Of a stretch of DNA of 64,000 nucleotides, positions 24,147-37,800 are shown piece after piece. Within the stretch, counting starts at the first letter, position 1; every line of letters starts with the position of its first letter. A model generated the notes under the pieces. It made no database searches. It was not told where the DNA came from and saw only the letters and a list, made by a program, of their open reading frames with translations. Source of the DNA: Stercorarius parasiticus (Eukaryota > Chordata > Aves > Charadriiformes > Stercorariidae); NCBI GenBank assembly GCA_013396915.1, contig VWZL01000014.1, positions 88,623 to 152,622 of the forward strand, written 5' to 3'. A program made the position numbers and the translations under genes.

Positions 24147-25479
24147 ATTCAAGAGCAAAGCAAAAGCTTTCCTTCCCCTTTACCCAGGACTTCCCGATCA
24201 GTTCCAACAACGTCAGTCAGCGTGTCTAGATTTCAGAACGGCTCGCAGGAGATTTTGGTGGGCATCCAAACTGTTTGTCACCCAGCAGGAGCCTTTGGCT
24301 CCATAGGGGACATGACCACGTCCAAGAGCCGTGTCCAGCCAGCAGCAGCCCGCAAGCAGCTGAGGTCTATGGGCAAGCAAGAAAATGCCACTTATATTTT
24401 CCCCTTCAGTTGTACATACCAGGGGCCAAATCATTGCTGATGGGATTTCGTGAAGTTTAATAATGTTATAACCACACACACAAGAAGAAAGTTGGCTTTG
24501 GTTTCTGAGTGAGAAGCAAACGTAATAAACGATCTAATAAATGATCCTTGGAAGAAAAAAAAATACTAAGCTATTAAATCCCTGTCCTGAAGCGTGCACA
24601 CATCAGCTCTGCAGATTTATCAAGCCATTCCGCCCCAGGAGCAGCCGTTATGGATGGACTGGTGGCTCTCAGGCTCTTCATCAAGATCCAGCTATGTCAC
24701 AGAGATGCAGTCACCGTGGCCCGGCTGTGGCTGGCAGCGGTTTTGGGATGATATGTGCGTTTTGAGAGGCTTATTCTCCCACAGAGCAGCGGGTGGCAGG
24801 TGGGGGCCTCTGAACTAGGGGAAATAAGAAGATGAGGGGTGAACAGGTGAGCTGGGGTTTTAAAGCAGAAACCTGAAAGCAGCATGTTTGTGGAATCAGA
24901 GAAATCAGTTAAAAAACAAAGAAAATTACTAAACTGCTCCTGGAAACCACGTGTGCCTGCTTTCCCTCGCCTGGGGAAGATGAATCGCTTTGCTAGCAGA
25001 TGATAACTGATGCATCCAGCATGGCTGGGGGCTGCCAGAGCGGGATAGAGCGGGTTTAGAGGGGGAATATGTAAACTAGGAGGGAGATCGATGTTATGGA
25101 GATGTGACAAAGGCCCCAAGAAGAAAGCCAAGCACCCAGAAGATGTTTTTCAGCAGAAGACAAATAGTGTCATTTTGGACTGGGCAGTAAGGAATTGTTC
25201 TTCTGGGGATTAGGGGGTTCAGCTCCGTGATTTAAATGTATTTTTTACTCTTTTGGTGAGGCTTATATTTATCCCCCCTGCCCATAGCCCCGCACAGGAC
25301 ATCTCCAGACACAGCCATACACACACCTCTGACACCCCTTTATAACCACCGTAGTCCTCAAGACTCCTCTAACTGCTCTGTGCGCAGCTGGTTTTGGTCT
25401 AAAGCAAAAAAAAAAAATAAAACTGGCAACTGATGATACATCTTTTTGCCTTTGTAGATGAAAATGTCAAAAAGGCTCG

Positions 25480-25860
25480 AGCCTGCTAATAAAAGGAAGT
25501 GTGTGGCTCTTGGCTGGAAACCTTTTATTACAAGGTTTGGGGTTGAGGACACTCGTTCCTGCACCCATCCCATCCCTTTCCGCCCCAGCCCTGAGAGAGC
25601 CAGCAGGAGGTGAAGCTGGGCACCATCACCCCGTTCAGCAGCATGGCTTTGGGCACTTCCTCCAGCTTCCCATAAGGAAGACCTTGGGGGAAGGCAGGGC
25701 TGAAGGTCTCCAACGCACCAGCAGAACCTGCTCGTCGTTGTTGTTCTCCATGTACCACTCAGTGCCGTGCCCAGAGCGACCCAGAGTGACACTGGCACAG
25801 AGGCAACTTGGCCAGCACCTTTCCTGAGGCCATTTAGGAAAGAAAAAAAAAAAAAAAAGC
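25480..25860. pseudogene. Possible degenerate retroposed fragment, source unknown
   Basis: A GC-rich segment stands in AT-rich surroundings. On the minus strand it reads WYMENNNDEQVLLV in one frame and then, after an apparent shift, PYGKLEEVPKAMLLNGVMV in another, followed by AATAAA (reverse complement near 25521). No minus-strand poly(A) tail follows, while a plus-strand A-run ends the block at 25857. I do not recognise the parent gene. It may be chance. Confidence 0.2.
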
Positions 25861-26099
25861 CAAAATATAAATTTGGCCCCGAGGATGGTGTAAATCCAAA
25901 GATATTTTGCAGAAGCATCTCTGCCGCCTACCGCAAGCCCAGGCAGACTCTGCCCCCAGGTGTCAATTATTTCAAAATTGACTCCAGCTGAAGAGCACCT
26001 GCTCATAAATATCCCCAAATCCTCCCACATCCTGTTTGCATCATCGCCTGTGTACTCTGGTGGGAGAGAACACGAGTAAATGACTGACTCACAATGTCT

Positions 26100-26580
26100 T
26101 ATTTCTCAAATTTCATGCAGTTTTCGAGTTTTCCTTGTATTTTACATTAAAATGCTTGTTCCTTTTATAACCTTCATTACACATTAGGAAGAGTGCACGC
26201 AGACCCAAATAGCTCTTGAATTTATAAATGCAGAGCAATTGATGTATTTTATTTTTCAATTATTGCTATAAACAAATGGGATATTTCAGTAACGCTCGAA
26301 TGTGCTCTGTAAGTAATGCCTCTCATTGTCCTTTAATTGTATGTATTTGGTAAATGAGCTTTAAAGGTTCTATTAGTATTCATTAGGCAGAGGCTACCAT
26401 ACATTTTCTGCGAAATTAATAAAATATAACTGTTTCCTCTGATCATGACGTAGCTGAGTTGCAGCCCAGTGCAATGCACTTTTATTACAGGTACGTATTA
26501 CTGTTTCTTCCCAAAGCCCAGTTATGAAGGTTGCAAAGTGGCTATTTTTAGTTGATGGCTGTGTAATGACTATAGGTGTG
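26100..26580. promoter_or_regulatory. AT-rich candidate regulatory block
   Basis: The block holds a symmetric CAATTATTG homeodomain-type site (26257-26265), a forkhead-like ATAAACAAA (26268-26276) and many TAAT cores over about 480 bases, with low CpG and no repeats. Such composition is common in long-range enhancers of gene deserts; function is inferred only from motif content. Confidence 0.22.
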
Positions 26581-29103
26581 TGCCCTTACCAATTTTCTTG
26601 TGATTTTTCAGGCTAGAGTCCGCTGCCGAGCTAGGAAAATGATACTCGAAATCCAACTCTCTCTTGGTGCTGGGGTGCTAAAATGCTCCCATGAGCATTA
26701 CTGAGCCAACACCTTTGGGGTGTCCCAGTGCTCCACTGGGTGAAACGCCCAGGGTCAACCCCAAAAGCGCAGGAGATGCTGCCGGTGTCCCCTGGGGCAG
26801 GGGAAGAGGAGGTGGCCGACCCCTGCACGGGGCGATGCGGGGACACAGGGCAGGCAGCTCCGTGGAGCCCCAGCTGAGCAAGGAGAGACCAAAACTCAAC
26901 AGAGCTGAAATTAGTAGTAATGGGGAAAGGCAATGTGCCTTTTACGCCACCTGGGTTGTGCCATAGAGCCATTAATGGCCTATCAATGTTTTGCTGCCAT
27001 TAATTCTCACTCCCCCTCACCATCCATGGAAAATTCAGTACAAGCAGGAGCCTGTTCTCGGAACCATCATTAACTCAAGCCCTCTTGGTTACAAGCTTCT
27101 GCTTGGCAAAACACATTTTTTTCCTCTGTGTCCTGAGTTGCACTATTCAGCAAAGTTCATTGTCCAAAATCAGCCCTTATTGTGTCTTTTTATTAGGATC
27201 CAGCAGCCTTTAGTGCTCTAAAACCAAAGTATTTCTCCCCAACTATGGGAAGCACCTCTGTGATTGCTGGCGAGTCTTCCTCAAACCTTTACACCCTGCA
27301 TGGAAGAGCTTTAAATGGCCGTGAAGAGAAGTATTGAGTCCACATCCAAAGAGACATCACCCGGTAGCCTCTGGAGAGGCAGGTCCACCTTGGAGGTCCA
27401 ACCAGAGGTGCTGTGTTGTTCCTGGTGAGGTTAAGGAGAGCTGAGGACATTTTTCCTAGCGAATTAATGAAAACGACCTAATGAGTCACCGGGCATTGGG
27501 TCTCCACATAGTAGAAAAGACTTGAGCAGGCGGGGAAGGCGAGCCGAGGCTGAAGCAGGTTGTCTGAACAGATGAAAATGCCACCCCCAGCTCACCCATC
27601 CAGGCAGCAGCTAATGGCTTCGTGGTGGTGAAGAGGAGGGATGCGTGGTCTTGTGTGAAAGTCCACACCGATGGGTTTTTCAGGAGCAGGAGGCAGCACA
27701 CGGCAAGAGTTGGAGGCAACAGCCTGTGGGAACAAACCCGCCTCTGGAGCAGCCGTACATCACCGCTGGGAAAAAAATACCCACCTCTCATCAAGGTGTC
27801 AGGATGTAATATAATATATGTAATAGGGGATATAAAAGAAACCAAACATGAATGGCGAGCTCTGCTTAGAGAAGGTTTGTTATGAGTTTGTTGTGGAGAC
27901 GCTAACTCGGATCCTGCCAAGTCATTGATAACCCCGAATTGAAAAGATCCGTCAATCGGCTTGAGGAGCAGAATGAAAAACGACTGAGGGCAGAGCAGGG
28001 GCAGAGGCTGCAGAGGGTGTCTGGTTCCTTCAGACCGATGTAAAAAATGACAGAGGGGAAGCGTATTGAAAAAAAAACCAAACCCAAAACCAATCAGGAA
28101 AAGTTATAAAAAAAAATCCATTAAAATATAACGAAAGCTAAGAAATTCAGAATATTACGATTTCCAGCTTCCCAAAAGGCCTATTAAAGCAAGGCAGCGC
28201 AGGGAGGCGAGGGGTGTGGGCTCTCGCTCTGAAAAGGCAACACTTATTGGAATACCAATACATCAGACTTTGAGAAAAGTTCATAACCAGAGGATTACTG
28301 ATGGCAAAATATAATGCCATCCCCCGAATCACAGCAAACTGTTGGATTTGGCTCTAAATTGCAACAGAAATGGAAGAAGCCACGTTGATTAAACAGGGAG
28401 GAGATATTTAATACAGAGGGAAACGGGTCAAGCAGCTGATAGCTCTATATAAATATTTAAATGGCAACAGAGCAGCCCATCATGTGTATTGCCTAGGGAT
28501 TTAGGCTAAATAAATGAAGTTGGCCTTTCCCACCTTGTCATCTGCGAGTTGGTAAATATTTGGGGTGCTCGGTCACCAAGTACAGACACTTTGGGAAAAG
28601 AAAACCACAAGCATGCGCTGAATTTTAAAAGCAAATAACTTCATGCTCCCAGACGCGAAGGAAAGAAACGATTGCTGGTTTCTGTTTAAGTCAGAATAAT
28701 GAAGAGTTTAGTTAATTTGTTACTTAAAGACGTCTGAAATTACAAATAAATTATGTAAACCGAAATCTTTTCGGCCTTTTCTTGATGCGTTACGGGGTCA
28801 GGCGAGGACTGGCATGTACGTGTTAATGGCACATGACGTTGATGCGTGGAAAGACAAATTCGAGCCTGCTTTTGCTTAAAGCACAGGAGGAACTCTGCCA
28901 GTTTTAGTGGACATCCCAGTTTAAGGCATCCCGAGAATTACATTTAGGATGCGAGATGTAGTGATTCAGGTCTCTCTTGGAAGGGGGCAAAGAAGATGTG
29001 CGCTGGCACAAGCGTCGCCTCTCACTTTTCAAGGACAGTGCAATATATTCCTTCCGTTCCCTGCCCAAACTAAGAGCTTGCGTGTCTCTCTTCCAGGCTG
29101 AAC

Positions 29104-29432
29104 ACGAGCTAAAAATCGCTGTACGGGTATTTCCCTCCGGTGGGCGCCTGGGTGGCTGCCAGCCCGCGCCCGGCAGCGCAGAGGCTCAGCAGCACCGACC
29201 AGAAATAGCAACGCTCTTCTGCAGAGCTTGAACTCGCTGCGCCTCACCGGGCTCCGCACCGCGCGCGGGGAAGGCGCATGAAATAATCGCATAACCGTGT
29301 CGGCACTGGAGAATCCCTGGAGAAGTGGCGTGGGATGAGTCCCCCGGTTGGAAATTTCCGAACGAGCTTTTCCATGATTCAGGCCGGCGGCAGGCATGGA
29401 AGGGAGCACAGTCTGAGCCGGAGATGACGCGC
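29104..29432. promoter_or_regulatory. Orphan CpG-rich patch
   Basis: CpG density is high across about 330 bases (gggcgcctgg, cccgcgcccggcagcgcag, ctgcgcctcaccgggctccg, accgcgcgcggggaaggcgc). No coding exon is recognisable within several kilobases on either strand. It could be the promoter of a non-coding RNA, an intragenic island of an unseen transcript, or a local GC-biased conversion spot. Confidence 0.4.
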
Positions 29433-32400
29433 CACAAGCTGGAAATGCCTGAGTTATTTCCATATAAAGCGGTTTTAAATTTTATCGTTTTATATGCAAC
29501 GCAAAATAAAAGATATTTCATAAAACCTCCCTTCCCCAAAATAGAGCCAGGTCGGTACAGCCAGGCAGGACGAGTGCTGTAACAGCAGAGGGACAGAAAA
29601 AATATCTGCAAATGTAATACACACCTCTTTCAATACAACCTTTTGCGAGACTGAGGCAGTACACATATATTGAGCAGGTAAAATCAGGTTATCAAGGAAA
29701 TAATGTTCCCCCATCAGCTTTATCAGGATCAAAATTTACCCCACTGTGTAACGTACCCAAGATTTGGCAATGGAACAGCATGTATATCCACGCCGGGGCT
29801 GCATCCCCTCTCCTTAGAGGAACATCCTGTTGAGATAAAAAAAAGATGGGGAATTATATATTATTGATTTAGATCTCGCAGCTTGTTTTTTAACAGAGGA
29901 GCTTCGTTTGTTCCAGTCAATTATCCATTTTAAGGTGGAAAGGGGAGGGGCTCGTATCACATTAACGACTTAAACACGTGCATGGCTGCTGGTGACGGTG
30001 GCATCCTTCCCATGGCCCTTCAAAAAAGGCAAATAAAATCGTGCCAAGCCTGGAAGAGTAATCCCGCGAGCATCCGTCTGATGTGCGCTGTGGTCTGGTT
30101 GTTCCCTTCCCCGGACACCTTCTGCTCAGGCTGGTAGAGCCAGCGGTTCGTATGGGACTTGAATAAAAGAAATATGCGGTATCTGGGTGATAGAAGAGAT
30201 GAGATTTCTCCTAAAAAGGGCTAAAAATGTAACATCCTTCCCAGCTCTATGAGGTGTATACAAATTCACTCTGAATGGGAGAAAACCGGAGTATCGGCAT
30301 CATGAACGCCGCTCAGAGATTTGTTTAAAAGCTCCGTTGGTTTCCTTGAAATGTCACACATAAATGAACACAATAATGTAATACTGCTGTGCAAATCATA
30401 CGAGCAGATATGAAGCTTTTGAATGACAAATAACTATTTGATGTAAAACGCTGCACAAGATAACTTCTTAATACCTTGGGACACCACGTCGTGCCAGGTT
30501 GACAGGCGGTAACTGTTGGCTGTGACAGATAAATGTGTCCTTGTTGACCTTGCACGTTATTCTAGATACCCTGTTGGCATTCAGACACAACGGGGGAAGC
30601 AAAATACACAGGTAGGGATGCCGAATGGCACCCGGGAGGCATCCGCCACACTTACCCCTCACCTGTCCCCAAATTTAGTTCACCCTTGGTTCTCCTCACA
30701 GCTAAACCAGAGCCTGCCACCTGTGCTATGAACATCGGGGTGATTTTTCCCAGTCCCCCTTTTTCCCCATTGCTCCGTGTTCTAAGGAACATAAAAGTAC
30801 ACAAACTTTTTTATCGTTGGGGTAACAGCCAACGTTTAAAAAGAGAAAGTCCTACACTCCCCATATAAACAGTTATTTGTGCTGAGGGGGAAACAATACA
30901 GCAGACTTTCATTCCAGGGGAGTAACAGCAAACCAGAGCTGCCGCGGTAAATGATGCGGTTCATGGAATTCGAGAGAAAGCAGCAGTCCTTTCCTGCCAA
31001 GTGGCAGCCGCCCGCTCGGGCTGGAGGCAGAGGGAAAGGTCCCACCAGCAGGGACGGGGGAGGCAGGGAGAGGATGCGAGTGGCCGTCCCCCCGACACCC
31101 CCGGGAAAGCTGGCCCAAAGGCTCCCACCGCGACGTGCAGGTCACGGCTTGCACAAGGCAGAGAGCACGGGAATTGCCTATATCGAAGGAAATTTGCCCT
31201 GGGATATTATTACAAGTCCAGCCAGTTTCTTCCTGATAACCTCATATTTTTATATATATATATTACATATAAAATTAAATGTGTAAAATTTATTATATAT
31301 AAAATTAATAGACAGGGTGCCACATGCGCACAAGCACGCACCACTCCGTACTCACATTGCTCCTGTAGCTGTTATTCAGACCCATTTCAGGCGCTCGTGA
31401 GAAGCTCCACTCCTGGGGAGTCATTCACACCAGAGCAGCTCGGATCCGTCACACTTCTGCCATCGCCACAGCAGGAAAAAAAAGAGGAGACAACAGCCCA
31501 TCCATTAACGGACCACAACCAAATGCCTGTAACAGCCAGGGTGTTTCCCAAATTCTGGCTCTTTTTTGCCAGAAATAGGTGATTTTCCAGTACATGAGAC
31601 CTGCTCGGGGCAGCTGCATCTCTGCAGCTGGCAGCCCTGTGGATCGCAGCACCGAAAACAGGAGCTGCCAAGGGGGATGCAATGACCCCTGGTATCGTCT
31701 CTGCCAGCCAGGAAGAGTTTGAGGGTTGTTTCATCATTTGGGGGGGATATTTGCTGTTTCCCCTGCACCCCAGAGCCCCCATGCTCTAGCTCCCCACCAC
31801 TGCCCCTAAAAAAGTTCCCTTGCCCAGGTTTTGGGGGCTCTGACTACTCAGAGCATTTAGAGCAGGATTAGGTTTTGCATCCTATGGAGAAGGGTTGCTT
31901 CTGATCGTTTAGAGCAGAAATGCAATTTTTAGCCTCACCTAGAGCGCAGAGGCTTTTTTGCCACCCCAGATGCAAGTGCAGCGCTGGGGTAGAGGGTTTC
32001 CTCATGTACTCCTGCTGCCGCCCCGGGGGGCAAAACAGCCCCAGCCTGCTGGCTGTGGCACACCTGCAGGTAACCAGAGGCAAGCATGAAGCACAGCCAG
32101 CTCTTTTAAGGTATTCAAAGCTTTTTCTTGATTTCTTGGGGTTATTTTCAGAAAGACAGAAACACCAGAGGACATTTAGACCTGCTCAAATAAGAGAATC
32201 TCAGAGGAAAAAAAAAAAAAAGAGATATCTGCCAGCCCAGAGCCAACACTGCACCCAAACAACAACCAAGAAAGCTCTAATAAAATAAAGATGATGTTCT
32301 TAAAATTGAAAACAGAGGCCTGCCGACAGAGCCCAGCACCTGACAGCCACCCCTGCTGCCCCCCCCAGCTCTCTAACAGTAGGCACCAGCCCAACCTCTC

Positions 32401-34539
32401 CTTTTATTTACCCAGAACACCTGCTAGCGATTTCTTGCAGAACACAATCAGCCTTTAATTAACAGGCAGGTCATTTGTCACCTGCACTCGTTGAACAACG
32501 TACTGGGTGCTTAGCTACGGCGCTGGGCATCCTGCCACCCCCCCCAAGCCTGTGCCAGTCGAGGGACCTTTGCTCGCAGGAGCTGTGGATACGTTTGATG
32601 TAATACCAAGCGCTAAAGAAAGCTTATTGCTTATAATAATTCTGTAGCGTTGATAGGGTTGTGGCATTTCATTGCTGGTAACGAGATGTGCTGAGGTGAC
32701 ACCCCTCTCCCGGGGTCTGCCAGCCGTGGGGAGCCGCTGTGGGGGCTGTGAGGAGGGAAATGGGGGGGCTCTGCTCCGGGTTGTAGGGTGAGGGCTGTTC
32801 AGGAGCAGGTAGGTGAGTCTCAGTGGCCGGAGGGGAAATGTTTGTACACCGACGCCTGCTCTGCTGGTTTTTCAGCTCGTTCCGGGTGTGCCGGCGCTGT
32901 TAGAGCCGTGCCTTGGTCGGTCAAACAATCATTAAAGCAACTTCTGTTCTGACACAGCGTTCAGACAAGGCGGGTAGTGGGGGAAATTCCCCTTTAGTTA
33001 TTTCTCGGAGGGTCCCCTGGTGCGCGGCAGGATGAGACCCGTGTGCTGAGCGTGTCTGGGGCACGCGAGAAGTTCTGGGGGGCTCCTTTTACCCACCAGC
33101 CCCACGGCCCTGCTTAATCGAGGGGTTAGAACTGAAACGGCGGAGCAGAGAGGAGCTCGGAGGAAGAATGCTATTTTAAGTAAAGCCATTTGTTAATCAG
33201 GGTGGAAATTTACTGAGGAAGAGGGGACCTGGGCACAAACAGCAGTGCTTTCCCGGGCGCCTGCTGGGAAAACATCCAGATAATGTGGGTTTAAAAATGC
33301 TGCTGATGAACGTACCTGCTCATCCGTCAGGTTCGCCAAAAAACTTTAAAGCTTTTCTCTTGAGTTTCTATGGGGGGAAAAAAAGCTGGATAAGTAATTT
33401 ATACACCGGTTAGGAAGAGTAAATTTTACTAGGGAAGGGTTGTGTTGCCTTCCTACGCGGTGGCTCTCTAGCGTACTGCTCTTCTCTGGACCCTCTGGAT
33501 CTCCTGCGGCTGCTGCTCCAGGAGGTGTGGGACCCTTCAACAGATGCGATCTATACAGAAGAAAAGAAAAACACTAAACTTAGAGGAATACCATGGAGAA
33601 CTTTCTTCACTGATAGCTCTGGGCTACAAAATGCTTTCTGACACGTATTGATTCAGCAAAAAGTCTATAAAGCATAATAATGCCACTTTGTCATTTTATA
33701 TCCAATTATTTCTGCTCCACATCCTTGGGATTTCCCAGCTGAGTGTTACGAATTGGGCAGAGAGCAATCTTGACTTTTTTCGCTTGCTCAAAAAAAAAAC
33801 CCGATGCGGCCGATGCTGGAGTAGCCGCTGCAATTCTTCAGCGTAGGCTGGGCGAGAAGTCAGCTCCCGTGGCCAAAATGCTCCTTGCTCAGATCGGGGG
33901 TTCTCCTAAACGTGTCCGCTCCTTTGGTTTTTCTGGGCTTTGCTGTTTTTAACTTGCAGGAAGCTAAGCTGTAATGTATCCCAGATTCATCTCCTAAGCC
34001 CAGCGCTGCGATGTCTGTAATGCAGATGCAGCAAGGTGTTAGGGCTGAGGGCACAATTCTGGCCCAGCGAGGCCAGGAGGAGTCTATCTCACCAGAGATA
34101 TCAACGCCCCCCCTCCCGAAATGTAGCTGCTCTAAACCTGGAATAGCTCCAGTGACTCCAAAAAGCTGCCTGAACTTGTTGCACAAATCACCCGGGTGAT
34201 AAATTTTATAAACGAATCATTATTGATGCTCAAAACCACTGCAGAAAGACCTTGCGCTTGTGACCGTAGTTCCAATTAAAAAGCCTTCCGCTCTTCAAAT
34301 CTGAAGTCGGAGTTAGACCCAAAAAAAAATCCAGCGCAGAGGAGAAGACTCCCGCCTGCCGCCTCGCAGCGCCGATGAATCCTTCCTCACGCAGTCGGGC
34401 AGACGCACGCCACGAACGACAAGAGAAGGACCGAGCGTAAAGAACGTCTGGAGCCATCAGGGGAAATAGCGTGGCCCGTCCAACGTTTGCCTTGTGCCGC
34501 CTTTCGAAGAAAAGCCATTTCAAACACTAACAGCCAAAT
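29433..34539. other. Non-coding region
   Basis: No gene is supported. It includes an AT-rich direct repeat (31249-31310) and several moderately GC-rich stretches, for example around 31000-31140 and 32690-32900. A 193-codon plus-strand frame at 31001-31582 crosses this AT repeat and has no family signature. Confidence 0.4.
31249..31310. repeat. AT-rich low-complexity tract with duplicated 12-mer
   Basis: A short TA run (about 31250-31262) is followed by ATATAAAATTAA at 31267-31278 and again at 31297-31308, 30 bases apart. Confidence 0.7.
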
Positions 34540-34870
34540 ATCCAGAATGCTAATACTTGCAAATGACAGGTCATCTGCACCTCCGCGTTTTCCCTGTCAT
34601 CCCACATTTAGTCATATTGCATACGACGATAAAAAGCCAAATTATGCCATGCAAATGAAGTGAACTTTCGCATTAGCTCATCTATTTATTTTCCCTTAAA
34701 TATTGCAATTATTCTTTCTATTGCACAATCACTCCTGGCTGCTCCGGGTGCGTTATTAATATGCAGGAGCGAGGGCTCTTTTACGAGCTGTTAACATTCA
34801 TTAGCATTTCAGGTCCTAATGCAGAGCCAACCTTTCCTCTGCTCATTGTCATTCACTGCGTGACACTAAT
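34540..34870. promoter_or_regulatory. Candidate regulatory block with perfect POU octamer
   Basis: The perfect octamer ATGCAAAT lies at 34649-34656 within an AT-rich run with TGACAGGTCA (34564-34573), TATTGCAATTATT and repeated ATTAGC/TTAAC motifs. Density of developmental transcription-factor motifs without repeats suggests an enhancer; conservation is untested. Confidence 0.28.
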
Positions 34871-37800
34871 AGCACCAGGGACGCGGCCAGAAGCCTCCAT
34901 GCGCCGCTGACGGCAAATTCCGATGGTGGGTTCGCTGGGGCTCTGGGCTGACATCAGAGCATGCGTCACCATGGTCCTTCGCAGTTGCCCCTGGAGACAG
35001 CAGAAGTCCGGGGTGATAATTATTTAGATTCCTCTTGAGCTCCAGAGATTTCCGAAAGATTTTTTTCTTTTGCTGTCCTGTGCAATCATGTTGTCATGGT
35101 GACCGGAGAGGGATGCTGGACACCAGCCTTGGCTCCCCTTCTCGGAGGACAGGCTGGCCGAGTGATGAAGCTGATGGTTTCCAGTGGGGTTTCACCACAT
35201 CTGAGAAGAGAGAAAGGCTGGGGAAAAAAAAAAAGGGGGAAAACTTTTCTAAAACAGACTTGGAATTTTTTGCTTAACCGTGATGACCAGAGATCTGGGA
35301 TTCTCATTATTTTGTAGAATAAAGCATAAAAGGTAAGAAGCCTGATCGTGGGACCGGACTAAAAACTTCCCGTGGTTTGAGTGATTCTGGAGCAAAACTG
35401 GTTTGGATGGTGCTGCACCGGCCAGACCTGAGCTGTGGCTGCGTCGTGCTGTTCCCTCGCACAGCCCGACCTCCCTGTGCGGGCGATCGTTTACTCCTGT
35501 GGCTAAATATTGTCTCGGCAGGAGTAAGGCTCCACAGAGTGAGCCCTCAATTACTGGACAGACCACTCCTGACCAATTCTTTGGTTACTAATGCCTTTCC
35601 GTATTGTGTTGTGAATCATCTACAAACTTCCCTTACTCTCCAAGCACAGCGCTGGCAAACCCGTTGCAATTTAGCAGGGCTTCGTTACTGGAACTGTCAC
35701 ATCAGACACGCCTGCCTAAGGCATCCCTCAGCTGTTCCGTATCCTGAGCAGCTCCCAAAAGATTTCAAGATGTCTAACCACTTCTGCCAATGGAAAGGTG
35801 TGCAGGAGTATTTGCTGGTCTGCCAGAAACTGCCCATCTGGCCGAAGTTTTGCTCTGCTGATGGAAAGAAATGAGAAAAGGGGACCAGGATTGCTTCAAA
35901 GGGAGCGTGTGGTGCCTTTACAAGGATACGGCGTTTCGGCGCCTCCTGAAAGCCCCGGTTCTTCTGAACTGTGTCAGTGGATAGTAGACGCAGGCTGGAA
36001 ACGGTCCAGGGAAACAAAGCCAACTGTGAAACGGCAGCTTCCTCGGCCCTGGAGCAGGAGCTCCGGCAGGATGAGTGCGGTGTGTAGGACACGGCGCTGA
36101 GTCAGCAGCGCCTGGCGGGGGAGCCCCTGGCCACTGCTGCCACCAGCCCCGCTGCCCGGGGCTTGATGTTCGGGTTTTTTTGGCTGCCATCGAGAGCATG
36201 AGGCCTTGGGCTGACTGGGATACAAAAGCCTAACGTCTAGTTTTACAGCTGCGGTAATAAGATTTTACAGCTCCTCCGCAGTCAAAACAATACAGCTTCC
36301 ACACGCCTGTAGGTTAATTAGAGAAATGCATGGAGATAATTTCTCAACCGCGTATGAAACACTGGGAAAGGAATTGGCATTTGTCACCGAGGAACGCGTT
36401 TCCTCCACTCCATCCCCACGTTCCTCCCCAGCCCACCCATCTCCCTCCGGCACTGTCTTTCCCAGCCAGCTCAAGGTGTTTTACTCGGCTCTGTGCCTGG
36501 CAGAGGTGATGCCCCGGTCCCCACACCACCAAGAGCCACCTGCACCAGGGCCACCTTAGCTCTGCTCGCTGCTGGCTGCCGCCCAATAATGCAGAGCAGG
36601 ATGAGAAACCTCCACTTTGGGGCTTCTCACAGCAAATCTGTGATTCAGCATGGGCCGAACAACGGGTGAAGATTGTCCCGTTGACCTTCCCGATTGCTCC
36701 AGCAGCCTCACTGTGAAACTGAAACTCTTTTCCCCAAATATTTCAAATACCATAAACTTACTTCAACAATATGGGGGACAGTTTCCTGACGGTTTTAAGC
36801 AGAGCGTGGCTTCTCGCCACTCCTCTGTTTTACCACTGTAACAATGCATTTAAATTTCTTATGAAAGCCACGTGTCCTGCTGGTCTGCAAGGAAGGAGAA
36901 GTGCTTTCGCAGTCTTGAAGCAGGTCACGCTTTGCAGCCTGTTTTTTTCAAAGCAGCTCAGCTGACGTCTTTTGCTGAACACAGTGTCCAAAATAACCTG
37001 TTTGTGAAGTCCAGTCACTACATTCATTAAATACCAAGAAACTGAAGGAACACAAATTTTACGTTATCTATTTACTCACATCTCCTTGGCCAATTGTTTA
37101 TTTTGGTGGACTTCCAATGCCCTGGGCAGATTGGTCGTTTGAGCCACTAATAATGTTTCTTTTTCCTCTGCTCAGCCTATAATGACTATCTCTCTTTCCC
37201 TCTTTATCTCCTCTTCTTTTACCCTGTCTGCAGTAATTAAGATCTTATTCTTGAGTTGTCCCTGAGGGCGTCCATCCTACCGGAGATACGCCCAAGGGGG
37301 TGAGCTGCCACCAAAGCACCTTACCTAAGCAGGATACATCTCCAGCTGAATTTTAACGGGACATTGTCAAACCAACAATGAACCTGCTTTTTCTTGCTGC
37401 CCAGATGGAGACTTGCATGGTGAAATGGGAAACAGGAGTGCTGCTCCACAGGGAAACTGGAAATCCCCCATGGGCACCGGTTGCTCGTGGGCTGTATGAA
37501 GTGAGAGGACATGGACCATGCTTTCAAAGTCCCCCTGGTTCACACTTGCTACAGGGCCGACATTGTCCGCATGGCAAAATATATAGTGTGGCAATCATTT
37601 AAAATACCTTTAAATTGCCACGTTTTACTTTATTTAGCTGTGCAGTGTGGAGTGCATTGAGAATACTTCCTTATTGTCATGTTTTATTTCATCTAACTGT
37701 GTCATCTTGTCATCAGACACCACTATTCAACCAGCTGCATACTTCGACTCTTGAAGAAGCACCTTTTCCTCTCATCCAAAAGCCTCTCCAGCTCCCGGAT

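Larger units (their letters stand above)
24147..29103. other. Non-coding region
   Basis: No gene is supported. Contents called separately are a GC-rich block with an A-run (25480-25860) and an AT-rich motif block (26100-26580). The rest shows nothing recognisable. Confidence 0.4.

Noticed and set aside
25358..25918. 186-codon minus-strand open frame
   Set aside because: Its ends are translated homopolymer runs (poly-Phe), so it is not taken as an intact gene; the GC-rich middle is kept only as a low-confidence pseudogene candidate.
26479..26496. Recursive-splice-like motif (tttattacag|gtacgt)
   Set aside because: It lies 11 kb downstream of TENT5D's polyadenylation signals with no evidence of a transcript passing through; short motif expected by chance.
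31001..31582. 193-codon plus-strand open frame
   Set aside because: It crosses an AT-rich low-complexity tract and has no domain signature.
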